Below, piece after piece: positions 18,142-25,881 of a DNA stretch of 64,000 bases (its first letter is position 1; each line of letters begins with the position of its first letter). The notes beneath the pieces are model-generated. The model was not told where the DNA came from. It made no database searches and was given only the letters and a program-made list of their open reading frames with translations. The DNA comes from DATLBA01 sp035527275. GTDB taxonomy: Bacteria > Planctomycetota > Phycisphaerae > FEN-1346. The stretch is from the NCBI GenBank assembly GCA_035527275.1, contig DATLBA010000122.1:1-64000 (forward strand). The letters run 5' to 3'. A program made the position numbers and the translations under genes.

Positions 18142-19045
18142 CGCCGGACTCGGAGGACGAACGGTCGGCGTCGGGCGGGGACGGTGCGACCTGGGGGTCG
18201 GGGCGAATCACGCGCAGGAACAGGTCTTCCAGGGTCGTGGTGGGGTGCTCGGCGGAGAGAACCTCGGCCCCGGCGCGGCGCGCGGCCGCGAGGATGGAAT
18301 CCGCCGCCTCGGCCGATACATCCTTCGCGCGGAGTTGGAAAACGTCCCGGACAAGCAACAGGTCGCGCACGCGACCCATTTCCACCAGTTTGCCGCGGAC
18401 AAGAATTCCTATTCGGTCGCAGACGTCCCGGACGTCGGCCAGGAGGTGCGACGAGAGGAGAATGGTCTTTCCTTCACCTTTCAAGCGAAGGATGAGGTCC
18501 TTCATCTCGCGCGTGCCGATCGGGTCGAGCCCCGTTGTCGGCTCGTCCAGAAGCAGCAGTTCGGGATCGTTGACGAGGGCCTGGGCCAGACCGATGCGCC
18601 GGCTCATCCCCTTGGAATACTCCTTCAGTTGGCGCCGGCGCGCCCGGGCATCCAGGCCGACCAGGTCGAGCAACTCGGCGGTGCGTCGCCGGCGCTCGCG
18701 GCGCGGAAGCCCGAACAGGCGCCCGTAGAAATCGACCGTCTCCTCACCGGTGAGAAAGCGATGGAGGTAGGATTCTTCCGGGAGATAGCCGATTCGCTGG
18801 TTGACGGCGGGCATCCCCGGCGGGTGGCCGAGCACTTCGGCGCGGCCGGCCGTTGGGAAGATCAGGCCCAGCAGGAGTTTGATGGTGGTGCTTTTGCCGG
18901 ACCCGTTGGGGCCCAGGAGCCCGAATATCTCCCCGGCCTCGAGAACCAGGTCCAGGCCCGCCAGGGCGTGGACCTTCCGGCGTCCCCAGAAATCCTTGTA
19001 AACCTTGGTTAGCCCCCGCGCGACGACGGGACGCGGTTGCACCAT
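18131..19045 (-). CDS. ABC transporter ATP-binding protein
   Basis: The 304-aa ATPase has Walker A GPNGSGKST (about residues 45-53), signature YSKGMSRR, Walker B LLLLDEPT, and the H-loop in LLSSHLL. It powers the ABC-2 permease encoded next. A GGGAGAACC ribosome site precedes ATG 19045. Confidence 0.9.
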   Translation of the reverse strand: MVQPRPVVARGLTKVYKDFWGRRKVHALAGLDLVLEAGEIFGLLGPNGSGKSTTIKLLLGLIFPTAGRAEVLGHPPGMPAVNQRIGYLPEESYLHRFLTGEETVDFYGRLFGLPRRERRRRTAELLDLVGLDARARRRQLKEYSKGMSRRIGLAQALVNDPELLLLDEPTTGLDPIGTREMKDLILRLKGEGKTILLSSHLLADVRDVCDRIGILVRGKLVEMGRVRDLLLVRDVFQLRAKDVSAEAADSILAAARRAGAEVLSAEHPTTTLEDLFLRVIRPDPQVAPSPPDADRSSSESGDDR

Positions 19046-19092
19046 TGGTGGTTCTCCCCTGCGGGCAGGGCTCCACTCCCCCGCCGGCGTCG

Positions 19093-19110
19093 GTCCCGGC
19101 GCGCCGGGAG
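19093..19110. repeat. Palindromic repeat, copy 3 (intergenic)
   Basis: GTCCCGGCGCGCCGGGAG lies between rpsU and the ABC ATPase gene, on the transcribed strand of the minus operon. Confidence 0.8.
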
Positions 19111-19120
19111 GGCAGGGGGG

Positions 19121-19318
19121 TTAGCGCGGTTCGGCCCGCTGCTTCCGAAGCGCCTGGCGCACCGCCTTGCGTTCCTGGCGACGGCGCCGCTCGCTCGGCT
19201 TCTCGTAGTAACTGTTGCGCTTGATTTCCTTTGTGAGGCCTTCCTTCTCACAGAGTTTTTTGAAGCGTTTGAACATCTGTCCGATGCTCTCATTGCCTCT
19301 CGCTCGTATCTTCAGCAT
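19121..19318 (-). CDS. rpsU: Ribosomal protein bS21
   Basis: The 65-aa basic protein has SIGQMFKRFKKLCEKEGLTK and a long RRRRQERKAVRQALRKQ tail, as in bS21. The start at 19318 is fixed by a strong GGAGGAGGTG ribosome site. It is the first intact host gene left of the prophage. Confidence 0.92.
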   Translation of the reverse strand: MLKIRARGNESIGQMFKRFKKLCEKEGLTKEIKRNSYYEKPSERRRRQERKAVRQALRKQRAEPR

Positions 19319-19641
19319 GCTTTTGGTTTCACCTCCTCCCGCGTTCTCTGTGCTCCGTATGCGATTTTCCGACCGTAAGCGCAAGCACTATACCGCTCGT
19401 GTCGCCGGGACGCAAGAACCTTTTCGCGCGGTGCCGTCCGCCACGCTCCCACAGCGACGCCCCTGCGAAAAGACGCTCCTGCGCCTTGGCTAGGACGCCC
19501 CGGACCGCTCGATAAGAAAACACGCTTGCCTCCAGCGGCCCAACCTTCTTCCTCGTGTGCGTTCCCGCCCAAGACCGGCCGGCCACTCTGCGGTATCCTC
19601 TGAACAGCCGACTCTTGAGGCCCGATGCCTATCGTCCGATA

Positions 19642-19664
19642 ATACATATTATGTTGCGCTGGGG
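19642..19664 (+). repeat. Left 23-bp boundary repeat (candidate attL core)
   Basis: The sequence starts ATACATATTATG and ends GCGCTGGGG, identical to 57099-57121. It sits 324 bp upstream of the rpsU start. Confidence 0.6.
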
Positions 19665-19776
19665 GGTCCCAACGGATTATCGGACCTTGCCCCCTTTCCC
19701 GATGTGGTTCTCCTTCCCTTGCCCCGGACGGTCCGGGGCGGGAGGTTCTGGCAACGGGCTCCTGCCGGGAGTCGCG

Positions 19777-19815
19777 TACTACTCTGCGAAGCAGCGCTTC
19801 GCTGCGAAGCACGAG
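19777..19815 (-). repeat. 39-bp hairpin repeat, copy 1
   Basis: Inverted copy of 30068-30106 with one mismatch. Its core folds as GCGAAGC-N3-GCTTCGC. Confidence 0.8.
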
Positions 19816-19909
19816 TCGGTTTGTCCCCGTGCGAACCGGCGCGTCTCTGCTCTCAACACCCCCCGAGAGCAACGGCAGGGGCCCTGTTTTTCTCGGGTGG
19901 GAAGGACCC

Positions 19910-20242
19910 ATGACCGGAACGAGCAGCCGTAAGCAACTCTGGTGTGGACGCTGCGGGCGGGTGGTCAAGGTCGGCGCCGAGGCCCTCGAAGTCCTGTGCC
20001 CGTGGTGTCTGGTGGATGGAGCGGCGGGGGCGAAGGATGAGAAGGAACCCATCCGAACCTGTCCGGACTGTGAGGACGTGCCGCTCGGCCGGGGCGAAAG
20101 ATGCTGTCGGACCTGCCGGTTGAAGCGGCGGCGAAAGACTCAAAACCGGTCCGGACGCAAGCGGGCCGAAAAGCCCACGCGAATAAGGCCGTTTGCAGCC
20201 TCATGTGAAGGCTCTTTGGCTTATGCACACGACAAACGATAG
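19910..20242 (+). CDS. Zinc-ribbon phage protein
   Basis: ATG 19910 follows GAAGGA; 110 aa. Cysteine pairs CGRC/CPWC and CPDC/CCRTC form two likely zinc ribbons, followed by a very basic tail (KRRRKTQNRSGRKRAEK). It may bind DNA. This is the first gene inside the left boundary, and its promoter was not identified. Confidence 0.6.
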   Translation: MTGTSSRKQLWCGRCGRVVKVGAEALEVLCPWCLVDGAAGAKDEKEPIRTCPDCEDVPLGRGERCCRTCRLKRRRKTQNRSGRKRAEKPTRIRPFAASCEGSLAYAHDKR

Positions 20243-20678
20243 CAAACCGGGGCCACGGCCCCAGGGGCGGATTAACTGTAGCGCGCGTCGCTCCTGCGCA
20301 AACGTGGAAGTAGCGCTGGCACAGGACGAGGTTCTTGTGGATGTGCCAATTTCCGTATTGCAATCTGATCCCGATGTTGCCAAGCGACTGAGGGGCGAAG
20401 TGGTTATATCGGGCCGAGTGCCTGAACATGCCCCGCGCACCCCGGCGTCTGCAAGCCTTCTGCCTGACGGTACGCTTCGCATTTACGATGGAACGCATCG
20501 CATAGCCGGTGGGATCGTTCGCGGGGAATCGACATACCCAGTCAAAGTGCGGCTTGCCGCACCACGGGAAGATTACCCTGCCTCAGTTCTCGCCGACTAC
20601 CCGGACCTTGCGCGGGTCGCCGCCGAGTGCGACGACTGCATGGGCCTCCCCGTTCCACTCCCAAAGGAGAAGCCATGA
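20193..20678 (+). CDS. ParB/sulfiredoxin-fold-like protein
   Basis: The 161-aa product (ATG 20193; ATG 20223 also possible) has LRIYDGTHRIAGGIVRGE followed by YPVKVRL. This resembles the DGxHR segment of ParB/Srx-fold domains. It overlaps the genes on both sides. Function is not assigned. Confidence 0.5.
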   Translation: MQPHVKALWLMHTTNDSKPGPRPQGRINCSARRSCANVEVALAQDEVLVDVPISVLQSDPDVAKRLRGEVVISGRVPEHAPRTPASASLLPDGTLRIYDGTHRIAGGIVRGESTYPVKVRLAAPREDYPASVLADYPDLARVAAECDDCMGLPVPLPKEKP

Positions 20679-21334
20679 AAGACCGAGTGCCAATCGGACC
20701 GCTCACCTGCCTTTGGATCCGCTCCGGGCGTCCGCCGTGGCTGGTCTTGATCCTGGCATTACTCGCTCTCGTTGCTGCGGTGGTCTTTGCTTTTGTTTCT
20801 GGCTGTGAGCGCGAGGCGGAGGGGTCCGAACACGAAATGTTGCGGGGTGGTGTAAGGGTAACACACCGGGTTCATTCCCCGGAAGCCGCCGGTTCGACTC
20901 CGGCCCCCGCTACCATTTTCGTGCCCCCCCCTGCCCCGTTCTGGCGCGCGACGATTCATCACACCGGGACGCCGCCGGAGAATCCGGCCACCCGCGTCCG
21001 CTCCATCGACGCCGACCACCGCTCGCGCAAATGGGACGGCATCGGCTACCATCTTCTGGTCGCCGAGGACGGCGGGGTCTATTTCGGCCGGCCGCTCTCG
21101 CACCAAGGGGCGCACGTCCTTCACGAGAACGAGGGGAACCTCGGGATCGCATTGATCGGGAACTACTCGGACCACACCCCGCCCGAAGCGGCGCTTGCCT
21201 CCGTCCGGCGGCTCCTGGCCTGGGCGTTCGAGACGTGGGGCTTTGGGCCGGAGGCGGTCTATTTTCACAAGGAACTTGCGGCGACGGCGTGTCCGGGTGC
21301 GTGGGACAAGGCAAAACTTGGAAAGGAAAAATGA
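20675..21334 (+). CDS. N-acetylmuramoyl-L-alanine amidase with N-terminal membrane anchor
   Basis: ATG 20675 follows AAGGAG and overlaps the previous stop. Residues 22-48 are a hydrophobic segment ending in a lipobox-like FVSGC. Residues about 88-215 are an amidase_2/PGRP domain with zinc ligands in ATIHHTG and HKELAATACPG plus WDGIGYHLL. It would cleave the peptide stem of peptidoglycan at lysis. The linker (about residues 56-80) is encoded by a tRNA-like gene. GTG 20921 could start a separate amidase but has no ribosome site. Confidence 0.75.
   Translation: MKDRVPIGPLTCLWIRSGRPPWLVLILALLALVAAVVFAFVSGCEREAEGSEHEMLRGGVRVTHRVHSPEAAGSTPAPATIFVPPPAPFWRATIHHTGTPPENPATRVRSIDADHRSRKWDGIGYHLLVAEDGGVYFGRPLSHQGAHVLHENEGNLGIALIGNYSDHTPPEAALASVRRLLAWAFETWGFGPEAVYFHKELAATACPGAWDKAKLGKEK
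20841..20915 (+). tRNA. tRNA with CAT anticodon, initiator-like, inside endolysin ORF
   Basis: It folds as a 75-nt tRNA including CCA. The acceptor stem is GCGGGG/CCCCGC with an unpaired T1:T72, the D-stem is GTGT/ACAC, and the anticodon stem is CCGGG/CCCGG with loop TTCATTC. The anticodon CAT is at 20873-20875. The T-arm is GCCGG-TTCGACT-CCGGC and the discriminator is A. The 1:72 mismatch and the three G:C pairs above the anticodon loop are hallmarks of tRNA-fMet. The T11:A24 pair and T37 are not typical. Confidence 0.8.
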
Positions 21335-21335
21335 A

Positions 21336-21851
21336 ATGGCGGAGCGACGAGTCGTCAAGGTGAAGGACAGGAAGGGCAAGATTGAGGTCGCCTACGAGTT
21401 GGAGCGGACCGGCGATGATCCGGACCAAGTGACGGTGAGGTGCGGCGATGCGCCGCACCCGGAGTTCCGCAAAGCGCTCGATGATCTGCGGCCGCACGTC
21501 GCCGAGATCTGTGAACTGTCGAAGGCCTGGAGCCAAAATCTGGACATCTGCGGCGTCTCGCTTTCCTACGCCGAGGACGCCAACGGCGACCCGGTGCTGG
21601 GCGCGACGATCACGGCAATGAAACCTCTGGGCGCAAGTCACGGTCCGTTGGTCATCAATACGCCGCACAAACCCGAGCGGCCGTATTCCGGCCAGGGCGA
21701 CGACAGCGAAGAATTCTGTCTGTCGGGCGAGTGCGCCGAAGTCCTCGAGGAGGTGATCCGCCAGGCCCTCGCCTACGTTGATGGCCGGCGTGCCCAGGGC
21801 ATGTTCGGTTTTGCGGCAGAAGAACCCGAAGCGGTCGGCGCGAAAGGCTGA
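21336..21851 (+). CDS. Unknown phage protein
   Basis: The 171-aa acidic protein has ATG 21336 after AAAGGA. A β-rich N-terminus (VVKVKDRKGKIEVAYELERT) and a helical C-terminus are visible. No family was recognised. It lies in the early phage operon between the endolysin and DNA-metabolism genes. Confidence 0.65.
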   Translation: MAERRVVKVKDRKGKIEVAYELERTGDDPDQVTVRCGDAPHPEFRKALDDLRPHVAEICELSKAWSQNLDICGVSLSYAEDANGDPVLGATITAMKPLGASHGPLVINTPHKPERPYSGQGDDSEEFCLSGECAEVLEEVIRQALAYVDGRRAQGMFGFAAEEPEAVGAKG

Positions 21852-21854
21852 GGC

Positions 21855-22169
21855 GTGACACCGACAAACGGAGAGCGAAACCCGCATACCTTTCCCCGGC
21901 CCGGCTCGGCCGAAGGAGACTGGACGGCCGAACGGTTGGCGGAAATCGGGCGGCTGATCGAGGCCCATGAACGCGAAGGCACGCGCAAAAACCATTCGGC
22001 GGGCGTCGAGATGCTCGCGATTTTGCGACGCCGGACCGCACGGGTGCGGCGACTCTTGCTTGTCGGTCTCGCTCCCGACAAGTCAAAACTCGGCGTCCGC
22101 CGGATACCGATTGTGCCGTGCCCGATGGCGCGAAGGAAGGGAGGACAAGATGCCACGCGCGTCGGATGA
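21855..22169 (+). CDS. Small unknown phage protein
   Basis: The 104-aa product starts at GTG 21855, three bases after the previous stop. It has WTAERLAEIGRLIEAHE and a basic RRRTARVRRLL stretch. No family was recognised. Confidence 0.5.
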   Translation: MTPTNGERNPHTFPRPGSAEGDWTAERLAEIGRLIEAHEREGTRKNHSAGVEMLAILRRRTARVRRLLLVGLAPDKSKLGVRRIPIVPCPMARRKGGQDATRVG

Positions 22170-22428
22170 AGCGATTGCACGGGGGGCTGAACTTGCCCGG
22201 CTCGAAAAGGTGGCGATGCACTATCTGAACAGGGCCAAACTCGCCATGTTGCGACTCCGGACCCGCGAGGCGCAGGCACAGGCGCGCCTTGCCGTGACGG
22301 CGATCGACGAGTTGGAGGCGTTTCTTAAGGCGGCGGAGGAGCGGGGGGAGAGGCGGATTAGGCTGGCGCCCGACCTTGACGCCGCCTGGCGTGGTATGCC
22401 AGACGACGACGACGGGGGCGGGCCTTGA
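22150..22428 (+). CDS. Small helical phage protein
   Basis: ATG 22150 follows GGGAGG; 92 aa. It is almost entirely α-helical (likely coiled coil around RLEKVAMHYLNRAKLAMLRL) and ends in an Asp/Gly-rich tail. Unknown function. Confidence 0.6.
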   Translation: MPRASDEAIARGAELARLEKVAMHYLNRAKLAMLRLRTREAQAQARLAVTAIDELEAFLKAAEERGERRIRLAPDLDAAWRGMPDDDDGGGP

Positions 22429-22464
22429 GGCGGTGGAAAAGGTAATCGAAAAGGCGGAAGCAAG

Positions 22465-22866
22465 GTGAGTTTCGAGGCGAAAGAAATTCTCGGCAGGTTG
22501 CCGGCCGGCGCGAGGGACGCCGTAGAGGCGCAGTTGGGGCCGCGGCGAAAGCCGGCCGGACGCCGGAAGTACGGCAACGAGCCGACCTATGTGGATGGCG
22601 TCCGATTCGACAGCAAGAAAGAGGCCGCACGATACACGACGTTGCGGGTGCTGATGCGGGCGGGCGTGGTGAAATGGTTCGCCCGCCAGTGCCGCTTCGT
22701 CCTGCCCGGCGGCGTCGAGTATGTGTGCGACTTCATCGTCCACTGGCACGACGGTCGGATAACGGTCGAGGACGTCAAGGGCGGCAAGGGGACTCAGACG
22801 AAAGTCTATCGCCTCAAGAAGCGCCAGGTGGAGGCGCTTTACGGTATCACAGTCGAGGAACTCTAG
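22465..22866 (+). CDS. DUF1064 phage nuclease-like protein
   Basis: The 133-aa product (GTG 22465) has RKYGNEPTYVDGVRFDSKKE, EYVCDFIV, TVEDVKGG and KVYRLKKRQVEALYGI, the full DUF1064 pattern. The E...D...ExK arrangement fits a PD-(D/E)XK-type fold, and such proteins are thought to resolve recombination junctions in phages. Activity is inferred. Confidence 0.8.
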   Translation: MSFEAKEILGRLPAGARDAVEAQLGPRRKPAGRRKYGNEPTYVDGVRFDSKKEAARYTTLRVLMRAGVVKWFARQCRFVLPGGVEYVCDFIVHWHDGRITVEDVKGGKGTQTKVYRLKKRQVEALYGITVEEL

Positions 22867-22873
22867 GTCGGAA

Positions 22874-23305
22874 ATGACAAGGGCCCATCCAACTCGCAAG
22901 CCCATCACGGATCCGAATCAGTTGGAGCCAGCCCACCGGGCGCTGGTGGCTCTTTTGAAAGGCACATGCTTCGGCGCCGATGCGGCCAGGCCCGAACGGG
23001 TCATTCGGCGGATGATGGCCGAGCGGGGGTTCCCGACAACGCTGCGGCGCCTTTTCTATCTCGTCGGCGACCTTCGTTGCTGCCACTTCTTCGTCGGGAG
23101 TGGCACGGCCGGTTATTTCTGGCCCGCGACGCGCGAGGAGTTCGCGGCGGCGATCGGGTTTCACGCCTCACGCTTCGAGAAACTAAGGCAAGTCAATATG
23201 GCGATGAAATCGGCGATCGGACTCTGGCGGGCCGAGCCGCACCCGGCAGTTGACGGGACACAGGGGCAGTTGTTCGCGAACGCGGCGGCGGGCAGCCGCC
23301 CATAA
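22874..23305 (+). CDS. Unknown phage protein, possible winged helix
   Basis: The 143-aa product has a helical N-terminus with RRMMAERGFPTTLRRLFYLV, then GYFWPATREEFAAAIGFHAS, which resembles a winged-helix wing and recognition segment common in phage early proteins. No firm family. Confidence 0.55.
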   Translation: MTRAHPTRKPITDPNQLEPAHRALVALLKGTCFGADAARPERVIRRMMAERGFPTTLRRLFYLVGDLRCCHFFVGSGTAGYFWPATREEFAAAIGFHASRFEKLRQVNMAMKSAIGLWRAEPHPAVDGTQGQLFANAAAGSRP

Positions 23306-23321
23306 AAGGAAAGGGGCAGTC

Positions 23322-24959
23322 ATGGCGAAAAGAAAGAAGGTGAAGGTGCAGAAACCGAGGGTGACGACGGAATCGTTTCTCCTCGAGGAGGTTTCCGTTG
23401 CGGCGATCAAGCCCGACGGAAACCACCGGGAGGACGTCGGCGACATCAAGGCCCTGGCCGAGTCGATCCGCCGGCAAGGGCTCCTGCAACCCGTCGTCGT
23501 GTTCAGGCGCGACGTGCGGGAACACGTGGCCTCTTACATTCTCGCGGCCGGACAGCGGCGCCTGGCGGCCGTCAAGCGGCTCGGCTGGCTGCGGATTCCG
23601 GCGCGGGTGTTTCCTGCCGCGAGTGCCGAGGTCCGAACGGCCGTCTCGGCCATCGAGAATCTCGACCGCCGGGATCTCACCCCGGTCGAGGAGGCGCTGG
23701 CCGTGGCGCGGTTGGCCGAACACCTTGGCGTCAAGCCGAAAGACCTCGAGCGCGGGGCCGGCGACTCCGCGGCCCTCGAGAAAGCGGCCGCGATGCTCGG
23801 CCGTAGCGTGCCGTGGGTGCGCCAGCGCGGGGCCCTTCTCCGTTTGTGTCCGGGGGTCCGCGCCCTCGTGGCAGCCGGCCGGCTGCCGCTCGCGCAGGCG
23901 CGGGAGATCGCGAAACTGGCCTCGGCGAGCATACAGTCCGACGTCGCCGGCGGGGCGATCAGAGAATACCATAGGGATCCCCGCAGCGTCGCGAAGGAAG
24001 ATCCGGCCAACAGCGACGTCCACGTGGATAGTGTGAGGATCGTCCGAGCGGCGGTCGCCGAGATGCTCGACACGCTTCGCGGCGTGCCCTGGAAGGCGGA
24101 CGTTGCGTTTGCTGGACGCCCGGCTTGCGGCCCTTGCCCCGACAACTCGGCGAACAGTCTCCTCTTTGGACTGGACCCGGCGGACACGACGGACCCGGCG
24201 CCCGAGGCCCGGTGTCTCAACGCGACATGCTACCGGCGAAAGATGGTCGCGGCCGAGGAGGCGCTTGCCGTGACGGCGAAGAAGTTGGCGAAGGAGAAGG
24301 GCGTCAGGGCGACGGTCGCGGGCGTCCGCGATCGGTCGCCGGATTGTCTGAAGCCGGCGAAGGTGGCGCGGGAACTCGAGCGGGCGCGGGGAACAAAATC
24401 AAAACAGAAGGGCGGCCAGGACAGCCGGGAAAAAGTGTCAGTCCCGTGGGACAAGCAACCAGAGGGAAAACTTTACGCGGCCGAGGATAAGTGGACGAGG
24501 ACGTGCAAGCAGTTGATCGCGAAGGCCCTCACGGCCAAGCCCTTCGGAGTCGCTTGTCTCTTTACGGCAATCGAGACGACGACCTGGTGCCGGCACATCT
24601 CGTGGGGCCCACCGAAGAAAGAGGCCTTGGCGAAGGTGCGGCCGCTCCTGAAGCACGTCGCGTCGGGCCAGGCGGCGGACTTGACGGCCTTGCTCGCTGA
24701 CGTGAACGCCGAGCGGATCTTTGATGGCGGTGGTGGTAGTTGGGGCTTTTGGGCGACCCGCCACTTGGGCGGGCTCCTGAATGTGGACCTGCCCGCTGAA
24801 CCGAAACTCGAGGACTTCCTGCCGAAGCCGAAAGCGGCGAAGCCGGAGCCAGCGAAGCCGAAGGCCGCGAAGCCCGAAACGAAAAAGGCCGCGAAGCCGA
24901 AGGCGAAAAAGGGCCGGGGCGCGCTCGTTCGCGCCAGGCTTCGAGGGCGCAAGGCGTGA
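23322..24959 (+). CDS. ParB-like phage protein with basic Lys/Ala/Pro tail
   Basis: The 545-aa product (ATG 23322) has a ParB N-terminal domain: IKALAESIRRQGLLQPVVV, then LAAGQRRLAAVKRLG and the ENLDRRDLTPVEEA box. A helix-turn-helix stretch follows (AMLGRSVPWVRQRGALL). The middle carries a Cys cluster (CGPCPDN...CLNATC). The last 60 residues are KPKAAKPEPAKPK-like repeats, as in histone-H1-type tails. It may act in plasmid-like partition, DNA compaction or regulation; no ParA is adjacent. Confidence 0.75.
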   Translation: MAKRKKVKVQKPRVTTESFLLEEVSVAAIKPDGNHREDVGDIKALAESIRRQGLLQPVVVFRRDVREHVASYILAAGQRRLAAVKRLGWLRIPARVFPAASAEVRTAVSAIENLDRRDLTPVEEALAVARLAEHLGVKPKDLERGAGDSAALEKAAAMLGRSVPWVRQRGALLRLCPGVRALVAAGRLPLAQAREIAKLASASIQSDVAGGAIREYHRDPRSVAKEDPANSDVHVDSVRIVRAAVAEMLDTLRGVPWKADVAFAGRPACGPCPDNSANSLLFGLDPADTTDPAPEARCLNATCYRRKMVAAEEALAVTAKKLAKEKGVRATVAGVRDRSPDCLKPAKVARELERARGTKSKQKGGQDSREKVSVPWDKQPEGKLYAAEDKWTRTCKQLIAKALTAKPFGVACLFTAIETTTWCRHISWGPPKKEALAKVRPLLKHVASGQAADLTALLADVNAERIFDGGGGSWGFWATRHLGGLLNVDLPAEPKLEDFLPKPKAAKPEPAKPKAAKPETKKAAKPKAKKGRGALVRARLRGRKA

Positions 24960-24975
24960 ACGTTTAGGGAGTGAG

Positions 24976-25881
24976 ATGGCGAGCAAACCGGCAAAACTCG
25001 GCGGCATCGTTCCCTGGGCCGGGGCGAAGCGGACCCTCGCGCCACTCATCGTTCAGGAACTCGGCCGTCATCTTTGCTACCACGAGCCGTTCTGCGGTTC
25101 GATGGCAGTGCTCCTCGCCAAGCCGCCCGTCCACATGGAGGCCGTGAATGACCTGCATGGCGATCTCATCAACCTCGCCAGGGTGCTCCAGGACGAACGT
25201 CGGGGTCCGAAACTCTACCGACGACTCCGGCGGACCTTCTTCGCGGAGGAGTTGTTTGAGAAGTCGGCCGACTGGATGCGGATGGTGGCACCGTGCACCA
25301 TCGCGGACAAACCGGATGCTAGACGGGCCTACCACTACTGGGTGGTCTCGTGGATGGGACGCAACGGCGTCGCGGGCACGCCCGCCTACAACCGAAACTT
25401 TTGCGCCCGGTTCACCTACGGGGGCGGGAATCCGGCAGTCCGATTCTCGAACGCGGTCGCCTGCATCCCGGCTTGGCGACGTCGCCTGAGGCGCGTGGCG
25501 ATCTATCGCATGGACGCCTTCGATTACTTGGATCGGATCGCCGACGAGCAGGGCACGGTCATCTATGCGGATCCGCCCTACTTCTCGAAGGGGTTCCTCT
25601 ACGTCCACGACTTCGATGATGCGGCCCACGAGCGGCTGGCAGAGGCTCTCGGGCGCTTCCGCAAGACGCGGGTAGTCGTCTCCTACTATGAGCACCCGCG
25701 GCTTGAGAAACTTTACGCCGGATGGACGCGGCGGAGCCTAGCCTGCCCGAAAAGGCTGGGCCTTGCCGCTGGCCGAGGGAGTCGGGGCCCAAGCAACGCT
25801 CCGGAACTACTCCTTATCAACGGACCGAGTTTCGCGGCGGCCGACGACGCGCCGCTATTCGCTCAGCAGGGGGCCTCGTGA
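24976..25881 (+). CDS. D12-class N6-adenine DNA methyltransferase (Dam-like)
   Basis: The 301-aa enzyme has the SAM-binding PWAGAKRTLAPLI, EPFCGSMAVLL and the catalytic DPPYF motif, in the order of the Dam/D12 class. It would methylate adenine in a short site, protecting phage DNA or timing replication. ATG 24976 follows GGGAGTG. The next gene's GTG overlaps its stop. Confidence 0.88.
   Translation: MASKPAKLGGIVPWAGAKRTLAPLIVQELGRHLCYHEPFCGSMAVLLAKPPVHMEAVNDLHGDLINLARVLQDERRGPKLYRRLRRTFFAEELFEKSADWMRMVAPCTIADKPDARRAYHYWVVSWMGRNGVAGTPAYNRNFCARFTYGGGNPAVRFSNAVACIPAWRRRLRRVAIYRMDAFDYLDRIADEQGTVIYADPPYFSKGFLYVHDFDDAAHERLAEALGRFRKTRVVVSYYEHPRLEKLYAGWTRRSLACPKRLGLAAGRGSRGPSNAPELLLINGPSFAAADDAPLFAQQGAS

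Larger units (their letters stand above)
19319..19909. other. Gene-free interval at the left prophage boundary
   Basis: It contains the rpsU leader, a 10-bp inverted repeat (GTCCGATAAT 19634-19643 with ATTATCGGAC), the left 23-bp boundary repeat, a hairpin near 19721-19739 (arms CCCCGGA/TCCGGGG) and one copy of a 39-bp repeat. No convincing gene is seen; the long minus-strand frame here looks like a shadow. Confidence 0.6.

Noticed and set aside
19312..20052. Minus-strand frame of 246 codons at the left boundary
   Set aside because: Low-complexity translation, crosses repeats and the rpsU leader, and has no recognisable domain.
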